From assembly GCA_907165275.2 (NCBI GenBank), contig OU015658.1:3050501-3114500 (forward strand): DNA of 64,000 nt, in the 5' to 3' direction. Of the stretch, positions 55,489 through 64,000 are shown piece after piece; the first letter of the stretch is position 1; each line of letters starts with the position of its first letter. The translations under genes and the position numbers were made by a program. Under the pieces are notes generated by a model. That model saw nothing but the letters and a program-made list of their open reading frames with translations, ran no database searches and had not been told where the DNA came from. The stretch is from Zygaena filipendulae (Eukaryota > Arthropoda > Insecta > Lepidoptera > Zygaenidae).

Positions 55489-57056
55489 ATGTTCGAAACA
55501 TGCTCGAAAAGATGTATGTTATTGGGAACAGTCAGTCTCGGAATGTAAGTAAAGTTCAATTTTTACCAAGATTAAATCAGCAACAATACCATCTAAGAAC
55601 AATGTATTGACAACTCTCAAAGTTGTCAGCCGGAGGTCACCCTGAATCTTCATAAATAGCCTGAATGTTCATAAATATCACCTGTACAATGTTGTGACTC
55701 CTGAGATGAGAGTGGTTACTGGCAGGTGCCTTCTTAGTACTTAGCTGCTGCTCTTACATTTCAATATTTACAATCTCATAATAATTGAGTACATTGGTGG
55801 GTGCATACCCAAAACTTTTTAGTATTTGACTATGGGAGGGCAAAAGCAAAGCTTTATTTTCTGTTCTTTTTTCTATCTATAGGCATTCACACAGACGCAA
55901 TTGCTATGGGTTATTTGTGTTACCTTAACTATCCAAGACTTGCCGTAGACATGGGAAACTTATCAGTTTGGTTCTTTATGATGGCATTTTAAGGGATGTC
56001 CTCTGCTTATTTACAACCTAATATTCCCTCTATTTATTTACTTCTAGGCCCTATTCCCTCTATAATGAACAGCAATGACACCGCCAATATCATGTAGTTA
56101 AAAGAATAAAATTAACCTTATAGTTATTAAGAACATACTTTTTGTAGGCAATAACCTCAGACGAAATAAAAAGTTTTTTATTTCGTCTGAGGCAATAACT
56201 AAAAAAAATATTGAGATCAATACTTGTTTTCTTATCTTTCAGATTGACTATTGTTGTATTGATATTGGAGTCACAATTAGCCGACAATCTTTCTGGGGCC
56301 AGGTCTAAAAATAAGACTTTTCCTACAGAAAACAATTCCACTTGTTGGCAGCATCAACCTTATAAAATTATTAATGAATGTCATCCTTGCACAAGTATAT
56401 CTCCAGATAATATGATTTTTGCCATATTTTTGCTTAGTATTTATAGTTTGTAAAAAGAACTTACTAGAAACCACTTTACTCTGATTGTGAATTGTTACAT
56501 TGTAGCAATGCTTAATGACCATTTTGATTAATTACAGAATTTGATATACGAAGTGAAAGCATAGGAGTTTGTATTCACACAAGTTTTAAGGAAATCCTCA
56601 AATGCGAAAATGGTGAAACAGTCACAAGAAGGTATGTAATCTTATTGCGCATATGTTTTCTAGCATTTCAGTAGATTCTGATATGCAAATAATTTCTGTT
56701 AGGTACTTTGAGTTTTACCTTGCAATTCCCTTGTTTGTAAAAAAAAATCAAATCATTGTTTGATAATCATACATAATTTACCATAATAATATATGTATAA
56801 TTTGGTCTTTAGAACTCTAAAATAAATTGACTGTTTTGGATAGTTACTATTCTTTGTTTTGTTTAAATGTTTAAATAATTGTTTTAGTTGTGACAGAGTG
56901 GCATATTTGGAAGAGAGAGCCTATTGGAAATTCACAGTTTGGTCATTTGTCATAGCTGCAGCATCATCTGTAGCAGTTATGTTGAGAATGAGGGTCCTCA
57001 GCTATAAGACCAAGAGACGAGCACGCCAATTATTAAGTAATGGCACAGTAAATTAG
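55489..57056 (+). CDS. JTB: JTB-like transmembrane protein, complete, 4 exons
   Basis: Exons 55489-55544, 56243-56394, 56538-56631 and 56888-57056; 471 nt, 156 aa (human JTB 146 aa), phases consistent. JTB (jumping translocation breakpoint) is a small single-pass membrane protein linked in mammals to mitochondria and cytokinesis. Seen here: a hydrophobic N-terminal signal segment (LLGTVSLGILTIVVLIL), a Cys-rich ectodomain (CWQHQPYKIINECHPCT; GVCIHTSFKEILKCENG), the conserved YLEERAYWKFTVWSFVIAA entry into a transmembrane helix, and a short basic cytoplasmic tail (KTKRRARQLL). The Cys pattern and the E..YWKF step match the family. Tail to tail with DNMT2. No close alternative identity. Confidence 0.88.
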
Positions 57057-57409
57057 TGTTATTTTGATCTTATTTTAGGTATTTATTTGATATTGTTATT
57101 TTTACAAGATTATAATTTATGACATACATGCAGTGCATAAATATCAAGATTCCCTCAAGCACATTCCTGTGCTAGACCATATTCTATCTGTGTACCTGTA
57201 TACCATCACATCTAAATCCATATTTGTTTATGTCTCACCATTTATAAAAACAAAATCAAGAGCATAACTTTTCGCAGTTTGTGAGTCTATTGAAGCTGCA
57301 GAACTCAGAGTTATTCTTCTGAGCTGCAGAAGTATTTAATTATTTTTTTATTTGATATACCTTCATATTAGCAAGTGGTCATACCATATTGCCATACATC
57401 TTGCAGTAT

Positions 57410-57415
57410 TTTATT
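57410..57415 (-). terminator. Polyadenylation signal of DNMT2
   Basis: Minus-strand AATAAA 34 nt past the DNMT2 stop codon, a suitable spacing for a very short 3' UTR. Confidence 0.6.
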
Positions 57416-57448
57416 GTTCAATATTACAAGGTTGTTAATAAGAATTCT

Positions 57449-59884
57449 TTAGTGAAATAACAGTTTTAATAATTCACTTATTACTTTTACATTGACACTG
57501 TTGCCTAACAATCTGTAGCATTGTTTGGTTGTGATACTTTTGGGAAATTCATAGTTTCTTGGAAATGACATGATTGACAATATTTCTTTTGGTGTGAAGA
57601 ATCTCAAATTTAGTTTTTTGATAACTTTAACAAACTCTTCAGAGCCACCTTCAAAGGCATTTGCTTCATTATAGACCTTTTCAACTATTTCAGGATTATT
57701 ATTACTAAAAACTGAACCAGTACCTTCCATGTAATGTGAGTAAGACTTTGTGAAGCAACAAGACCTTCTAGAATCTTTGTAACAAATATCAAATATATAT
57801 GCACGTTTTAACAGTTTTTCAGGCACTAGGTATCTATCTGGTACACTTTCCTCTAATATTTCATTTAAACTGAAAGGTTTTTCATACTCTTTAGGTAATG
57901 ATTCCATCTGTAACAAAGAAAATTATTTTTTATAGTTTTGCCCTGCGGTTTCACTCGTGTGAGTTCTAGAGTTCCTACAGGAAATTTAATAAAAGTAGCC
58001 TAAGCTTATACTATCAGCTAATGAGCAGTGAAGTCCTGTTAAAATCCACCTATTTCGAAAATTCACCTGTGTGAGTTTTGGCATTCCTACAGGAACTCTG
58101 GAGTAGTCAAAGTTACTTCTTAAAACATCAGTTAATTGACAGTTTAATTCCAGTCAAAATAGTTCCGTTTTCATCAGCCGCAGTAAAAATTTCAGGATAG
58201 AAAGTACCCTATGTAACTCAGGACCACCTGGCTTCCTATGAGTAAAAGAATTGTCAAAATCAGTTCAGTAGATCCAGCGATTACCCTCTACAACATCACA
58301 AACTTACAAACAATTAGCAAATCATATAATAATGAGAGATTATATAAAATAGGGTAAATACTAAAGTTTTATAGTAACTGCAATATTTAAACTTAATATG
58401 ATTTTTTACTAGATGTGATAATTTAGATTTTAGGTGTTCCCGCAGGAACTTCGGGATAAATTTTATTTGTAAATCTTCCTCTTGAATCACTATCTATTTG
58501 TGAAAACTACATGAAAATCTGTTCTGTAGTTTTTAAGTTTATTGTGATCAGACAGACAGAGGCGGCATAGGACTTTGTTTTATAATATGTAGGGATTGTA
58601 TTGTAAACTCAACAAAATAGTATTTACCATAATTTATACATAATATTATCTATTCTTTGTTAATTAAATATATCAGAAGTTATTTATATTGCACTAGCTG
58701 ACCTGTGCGGCTATAATTTCGAAGTTCCTGTGAAATCGCTTCATACAAACTTTCCAACCACTTTTCATTCCCTTACGGGTTGAATTTAAAAAAAATGCCT
58801 ATGTAAGACAAACAACAAATCCTCCAAGTTTCAGGTCTCTACGACAGGTGACAGGTTTAGGCTGAGTGTTGATTCGTCAGTCACTCAGGACAAAGTATTT
58901 TATATGTATAGTCTAGTTGTGCCCTGCGGTTTCACCCGCGTTAATTTCAGAGTTCCCACGGTAATTCCAGGATAAAAAGTACCCTATGTGTTAATCTGAT
59001 GTATAGACTATATTATTGTAAAGTTTCATTTAAATACATCCAGTAGTTTTTGCATGAAAGAGTAACAAACATCCATCCATCCAGCCATACAAACTTTCGC
59101 ATTTATAATATTAGTAGGATTAGCAAGTGGGGCCAGTGTGACATTAAGAAGAATATAACTATATATTGGTATACTGACAATGATATCCTTTTGCCAAAAG
59201 TTCCATGACGGTTTGTTTCTCCTAGCAATACAATAATATCTTAGCCTGCTATTTGGTACACCAACTGATGAAGGGCAAAGAAGAAATTCTTGATATTCAA
59301 ACTGACACTCATTCAATTTGTCCACAAACAAACTCCTAACCGATGAACATTCAAATCCTTTTACATTCTCCATAAGAATGTATTCAACACTGCCCAGTTG
59401 ATCCAGGATTCCTATTAAATAAATAAAAGAATTTGTCCTAGCATCACTTTCGTCTAAGTATTTTCCATTTCTGGTAAAGGGTTGGCACGGAGGTGACATC
59501 AAAATTGTATTGATATTCATTTTACTATATTCTGTTGGTGTTATGGATTGAATATTTCTGGTCATAACTTTTGTTTCACTGAAGTTATATTTGTAAACTT
59601 CATTTGCTACTGTATTAATGTCCACAGCTGCAGATATTTTTCCAGGTAAGCCAGAATCTGAAAAAATAAATTATTGATTGCATCTTAAAATTTTAATTGT
59701 TTCTGTTCGGAGTTAAAGATGCATGATGAACTGAAAGGTCAAAAAGTAATATGAAAACTAACAACCACTGCGGTTTTTTTACTTTAACCTGTTCGGTCGG
59801 TACCAACCAACCTAAATATTTACCGTTCCAAGCACAGTGCATGCCTCCTATACCACTATATAATTCTAAAACTGTGTTGCTCAT
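57449..59884 (-). CDS. Dnmt2: DNMT2 / TRDMT1 tRNA (cytosine-5) methyltransferase, complete
   Basis: DNMT2 transfers methyl from SAM to C38 of tRNA-Asp and a few other tRNAs. Minus-strand exons 59824-59884, 59179-59657 and 57449-57907; 999 nt, 332 aa (fly about 345), phases consistent. SAM-binding motif I is VLELYSGIGGMHCAWN; VDINTVANEVYKYN follows; the catalytic motif IV is MSPPCQPFTRNG with the nucleophile Cys78; motif VI is ENVKGFE (117-); NSRLRYY is motif VIII-like; the family signature CFTKSYSHYMEGTGS lies in exon 3, followed by LTPKE-like FFTPKEIL and YRLLGNSVNV. The target recognition region between exons 2 and 3 is shorter than in mammals. All catalytic motifs are intact. Intron 2 is full of interspersed repeats. 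Confidence 0.95.
57938..58600. repeat. Diverged short interspersed repeats (DNMT2 intron 2)
   Basis: 'ttgccctgcggtttcactcg' with two 'gagttcctacagga'-type blocks, an inverted 'agtagatccagcgattaccc' segment, and 'gttcccgcaggaacttcggg' at 58437. Older, more diverged copies of the same superfamily. Confidence 0.55.
58696..59120. repeat. Two short interspersed repeats (DNMT2 intron 2)
   Basis: Arrangement matches 29161-29633: 'ctagctgacctgtgcggc...caggtctctacgacaggtg', then 'ctagttgtgccctgcggttt...tttataatattagtaggat'. The same composite at two sites suggests it moved or was duplicated as a unit. Confidence 0.65.
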
Positions 59885-59934
59885 ATTTTTTGAAATAGCG
59901 CAGAGGATGACTAAAACTGAAACAGCTGCGATAT

Positions 59935-61646
59935 CACAAATTAACTAGACTTATGTCTAAAGATGCGATATTAAGCAAACTTAGGTGAGTGGTGAGTTGT
60001 AACTTGTGTACACAAATTAACTAGACATATGGCACTTACTTGACTGTGTTCCGTTATGAACAGTAAGTACAGTTCCTATATGCTTATGTTACTCTTTGAG
60101 TAAGTAGTAACCAGCAGCCTGTATAGTAGTATCCAGAGAGAAGGTAATCACTACGTTTTAAGAGACGGGACTTCCTTACTTGGTTTTGGAATCCATTTAG
60201 CAGACCCAGCAATACCAACACAGCGAAAATTTAAATGTCAAAATACTTCATAACTCATGGGTACCAACATTAACGAGAACAATAGGGATGGCCACATGTA
60301 GTTCCTGATTAAATCGATATCGATAAATTATCATTAGAGCATCGTGGGCTTCATACCAGGTGAATTAAATCTACAACGGGGGAAAACATTTGTCGTAAAA
60401 TTGAAACAATAAATTATTATTTTTATTTATTTATTATTATTCCAATATTTTAGTTTGTCATGATGATGATGTTATTAGATAGATATTTATTTTCTCTTTA
60501 AAAATTACATTTACATTTTATGTCAAAATTAAATAACCTATTTGGGAAAGTAAATGATTTACTTCGCAGTGCCTCCTTGTTGAGCCTTGTTTAAATTATC
60601 GGTAGAAATATCCTCCGAAAGCGAAAAACTTTCGTTTATCTTCCGACATTCGTTCCTTACATCTCCACAGACATATTTTATATCGTGAAGTTTTTCGATT
60701 GGAATGTAAGCTAAGTCATCATTTCCAATATTTTTTACCCATTGTCGACATCTGAAATTAAAATATCTATCAATCATGCAAGTACACTTAGAAACAAAAT
60801 AGAGTATAATATAGTTCTTTATACAGAAGACGAGGTTCACTTTATTACAATACGATCATAATACTTAATGAAAACTGCAGTAAGTAATGAAAAAAGTATA
60901 CGCAGCAGCAGCTATACAAAAATATTCCAAACTATTCACTATAACAGCATCATTCATTACAGTTTATCGACTCACTTTATCGACAGTGAAGATTTACATC
61001 ACTATGGTTTACAAACATGCAAATATTTTTTCTCATTTCAAAAAGATAGTGTATTATTTTAGTCTTGCTGATAGCTGAAGAGAACAAAATACTTTATTAC
61101 TTTACTCAAGCTGTACTTACCGGTCTTCATCTATAGGAAATTTCGTGATAAATTTCCTTTTATTTAAATTTTGTCGACTCTATCTTTTTCTACAAATTAC
61201 ATACGTACTACACCGTCTAATCGGTGCTATTTCACTACCCAATCACAAGAAAATAGTTTTTAATAGTCACACTGCACTTTTCAAAGCGTAAATCACACAA
61301 AATTTTTAAAAATCACACAATTATTTTCCCAAATAACAACATGCGTCGCCATGACAAACAGATGACAGATTGTAAGAAAGATTCAGAGACAAAAGACTGA
61401 AATAGCATGTGAGGCCATCTTTGATGCCATGGAAAAAAAAATTAAAAAAAAAAAATGAGTGCTAAACACGAACAAAATTTAATTTGTTCCTAGTTGCGTT
61501 AGACTGGTAGTATCTATAGTTAATATGAATGACTTCGCATGGCAGTATTCTAAATTGACGTCATACTTCAGAGTACTCGCAGTCAGAGAGAAGGTAATCA
61601 CTACGTTTTACTCGCAGTCTTTAGACATAAGTCTAGTTAATTTGTG
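59935..61646. mobile_element. 1.7-kb segment between perfect 29-bp inverted repeats
   Basis: cacaaattaactagacttat gtctaaaga at 59935-59963 is exactly inverted at 61618-61646. Inside lies a THAP-like coding remnant. The first 16 bases of the repeat (cacaaattaactagac) also occur at 60011 and 62256. No target duplication was found at the outer edges, so transposon status is a hypothesis. Confidence 0.5.
60559..61179 (-). pseudogene. THAP-like zinc finger fragment
   Basis: Two minus-strand exons joined in phase: 61121-61179 (KRKFITKFPIDEDR) and 60559-60751 (CRQWVKNIGNDDLAYIPIEK, then IKYVCGDV), ending at a stop after about 60 further residues. The FP.DE.R..W...IGR.D..........VC.. layout follows the second half of a THAP DNA-binding domain. 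The first Cys pair is not found, there is no ATG before an in-frame TAG, and the final zinc-ligand His (C-x2-H) reads Val. It could be the remnant of a P-element-like transposase or a decayed host THAP gene. The intron and residue pattern are clear; function is doubtful. Confidence 0.45.
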
Positions 61647-61689
61647 CTCGTAGTGTATATCGGAACATACACAGTAGGTACTTACAGAG

Positions 61690-61850
61690 AAAAGGTAATA
61701 GAATAGAATAGAATAGAATACACTTTATTGTACACCAAAATAATGTTACAGTGTGTTAACAAAAACTTACAACTAAAGGCATACAAAAGGCGGTCTTATC
61801 GCTTTACTAGCGATCTCTTCCAGACAACCTTTGGGTGGACAGGACAAATA
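61690..61850 (-). repeat. Probable non-LTR element 3' end with (TATTC)n tail
   Basis: Plus strand starts with 'gaatagaatagaatagaata' then 'cactttattgtacaccaaaa' and 'ggcggtcttatcgctttact' followed by 'agcgatctcttccagacaac'. Read on the minus strand this is a conserved 3' segment followed by a simple pentanucleotide tail, the usual layout of a 5'-truncated LINE or SINE. Recognised as a common lepidopteran repeat; the family was not named. Confidence 0.5.
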
Positions 61851-62411
61851 CAGAAAATTTATATGTTGATCACACAAACTACGTTTATTCTTCTGAGGTA
61901 GGTAGTTAGGTACTTATTTTCTTTTTCTTTGGTTTATGGCTTCGGGCATTATCTATGTGTTGCCATACCATACAGTGACTCCGCCAATGTCACGTAGTTC
62001 TTCTTCTTCTTCTTTAATAATGGCGTCTATAATTATAATTTGCCAATGACAATGTTTCTTAATAATTACAATCTCTTCATCTACTTCTTCAATTATGGCG
62101 AAACGCCAATGACAATGTTAGATTGTTCCCCAAGTTAAAACATGGCTCTTTTGAAAGTCAGTTTCCTGCTCAGGGTTCAAAATAGATGCTGAAAAGTGAC
62201 TGAAATAACGAAAAACGTGACACGCGTGTTTTCGATACGGCTTTCACTCGTCAACCACAAATTAACTAGACATACAACATCAACAACCAAGAATACGTAG
62301 TAGAGAGAATAGTGATATGACAGAGAAAAACGTCAATATTGACTGACAGACTGACAGACGACAGTTCACAGAGTATTTTTAAAGTTTTTGCCTTTTTAAT
62401 ATCTGACAGTT

Positions 62412-63277
62412 ATGGCGAGCTCAAAGTTGGGGAAGGACGCGCATAATGTTATTGAAAATGCTGAAAAAGAAACAGTTTTTCTCGAAGAAACATTTTACAT
62501 CTTATCCAAGAAAAATTCAGTATTTCGTGTTAGACTCACATCGAAAGGCTTGTCCTTGACGAAGGAAGCTGATGGCAGTTCAAAAGAGCAAACAATAATT
62601 TTGCGCGATATCATCGGCAGTAAATGTATGAGAAGCAAAAGGCGTCGGCCTGGTGCAGCGTCCTGCGTCTGCAGCTCGATCGCGGGCAACCAACAGCTCA
62701 AGGTTGTCGAAGAAAACAGTGGAGATCTGGACGAAAACGATATCAGCGCCTATCTATACATTTATGCTTACATTCTGAAACGGAGCCGTCGTACATTGAA
62801 GCGAGAAAGGACAACGATAACATTGCGATTTAGATCATTTGATAAATACGATGATAATAATAGAGAAGCGCAAAAGTGGCGGGCGACCATCAAATGTTTG
62901 TTAACGGGTTGTCCAATAAATCAGCTGCCGGCCGTAAACGAGAAGAAGTTGCTTATTTTATTGAATCCAAAGTCGGGACCTGGGAAAGCGCGAGAGTTGT
63001 TCCAACACAAAGTGGCGCCTATTCTTCAAGAAGCGGAAGTGCCGTATGACTTGCAAATTACGAAGTATGCTCATTATGCCCGCGAGTATGTTCGCACGAG
63101 GGATGTGTACAGCTGGCGAGGGATAGTGGCTGTCGGCGGCGATGGTGTTTTGTTTGAGGTGTTGAATGGTATGTTCGAGCGGCTGGATTGGCAGCAAGCA
63201 CTCTCTGAAGTGCCTCTTGCAATCCTCCCCTGCGGCTCTGGCAATGGCCTTGCCAGAAGTATCTGCCATTCATACAA
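62412..63277 (+). CDS. Sphingosine kinase, 5' exon (gene continues beyond window)
   Basis: First coding exon, 288 codons plus 2 nt, ending at donor AA|gtaagt; the rest lies right of the window. Sphingosine kinase phosphorylates sphingosine to sphingosine-1-phosphate at membranes. The N-terminal region has a lipid-kinase type PH-like fold region (RSFDKYDDNNREAQKWRATI), then the diacylglycerol-kinase catalytic domain: LILLNPKSGPGKARELF (residues 182-198), IVAVGGDGVLFEVLNG with the nucleotide-binding GGDG at 242-245, and LPCGSGNGLARS (272-283). These match sphingosine kinases rather than ceramide kinase. Insects have two paralogues (Sk1, Sk2); which one this is cannot be told here. Start ATG 62412 is the first in-frame Met after upstream stops. 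Confidence 0.9.
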
Positions 63278-64000
63278 GTAAGTAGTTTTTACTATTATAT
63301 AAAAATAAGTAACTTTATAAAACGGTTTAAAGTTCAATTAAACTTTTTACTTTAGAAAGCCATCCAAGTTTTTTCGCCTTTGAGAGAAATAGATGGCCTC
63401 AGTCAAAATACACACCAATTTTTTTTTCACTAAAGTTAAGTTCAAAAGAGCAAACAATTGTGCGATTTATTTATTTACATAGATTTATAATTGTTTAGTT
63501 TGGATTTAATTTTCGCTTAATTTTAGTTACAATTTGGAGGTTAAAATTTAAAAAATATCAAATTTTATTCTTGTGTAAGTACCTACATACAGTTTCTCTC
63601 TAACTACTAGAAAATAGGAGATAGGTATTATGTCTAACACTCACATATATGTATTTATATAATATTTTTTTTTTGTTTTACACTGGAGCTTTATTAGCAA
63701 ACACTAAGTTAATATCAATGCTATATTTGTTATCAAAGTTTGCATAAAGAAGTAATTACTAATTACTGATTTGGGTTTTGGTGTCACCTTGCTTAACCTT
63801 TTTAATACTTATTGATATAATTAATGTAAATAATATTATGCATTATCAATACATAATTAATTTTATTTATAACAAATATTAGTATAATTTCCATAGTAGT
63901 CAGATTGTCATAACTCCTTATTTCCTAAACTAATAAGAGTAATGCCTAAGCCTATAGTATAATTTTAAATATTTCCATAAATTTTGTAATGGATCTAGTT
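63278..64000. other. First coding intron of sphingosine kinase (partial)
   Basis: Begins gtaagtagtt. AT-rich, no exon recognised before the right edge. Confidence 0.6.

Noticed and set aside
55801..55992. Small hydrophobic frame within JTB intron 1
   Set aside because: Including it would break the phase between exon 1 and exon 2, which join directly to give the conserved JTB sequence; no domain seen.
57449..62412. Functional gene cluster for RNA modification or germline silencing (tral, tud, Dnmt2)
   Set aside because: The genes are on mixed strands with large repeat-filled gaps and no shared promoters; co-location alone does not support a system.

Overview
This is nuclear DNA from a lepidopteran insect (moth or butterfly). 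The evidence is AT-rich intergenic sequence, multi-exon genes with GT/AG introns, exon sequences that read as insect orthologues, a tRNA-derived SINE, and a very dense load of short repeats with 'cccgcggtttcacccgcg' cores that typically end in 'ttataatattagtagga', a style common in Lepidoptera. The species was not identified.

Region by region. (1) 1.6-6.8 kb, minus: trailer hitch/LSM14 (Lsm and FDF domains); its 3' end lies beyond the left edge. (2) 10.3-23.1 kb, plus: complete condensin subunit CAP-H/barren, 12 exons and 727 residues, all exon phases consistent. (3) 25.9-52.4 kb, minus: one very large gene for maternal Tudor, 11 exons, 2419 residues and nine extended Tudor domains, plus a possible in-frame extra exon. 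(4) 55.5-57.1 kb, plus: JTB-like single-pass membrane protein, four exons, 156 residues. (5) 57.4-59.9 kb, minus: complete DNMT2/TRDMT1 tRNA cytosine-5 methyltransferase, three exons, 332 residues. (6) 60.6-61.2 kb, minus: a THAP-like fragment lying between perfect 29-bp inverted repeats. (7) 62.4 kb to the right edge, plus: 5' part of a sphingosine kinase.

Mobile DNA fills the introns and intergenic spaces. A nearly intact Ty3/gypsy LTR retrotransposon with visually identical 403-bp LTRs (29.6-35.6 kb) sits in tudor intron 10. An RTE-like non-LTR element (45.6-49.8 kb) sits in tudor intron 2, flanked by a 132-bp perfect target duplication; its two reading frames share one frame and are separated by a single TAG. 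A Tc1/mariner-type element with 456-bp inverted repeats lies in barren intron 7. There are at least five families of small inverted-repeat elements, several nested in one another.

The genes do not form an operon-like unit. It is notable that Tudor (piRNA and germ plasm), Trailer hitch (germline RNP) and DNMT2 (tRNA methylation) are neighbours, but this may be chance. Gene calls rest on reading-frame continuity, splice phases and recognised motifs; no database search was possible.
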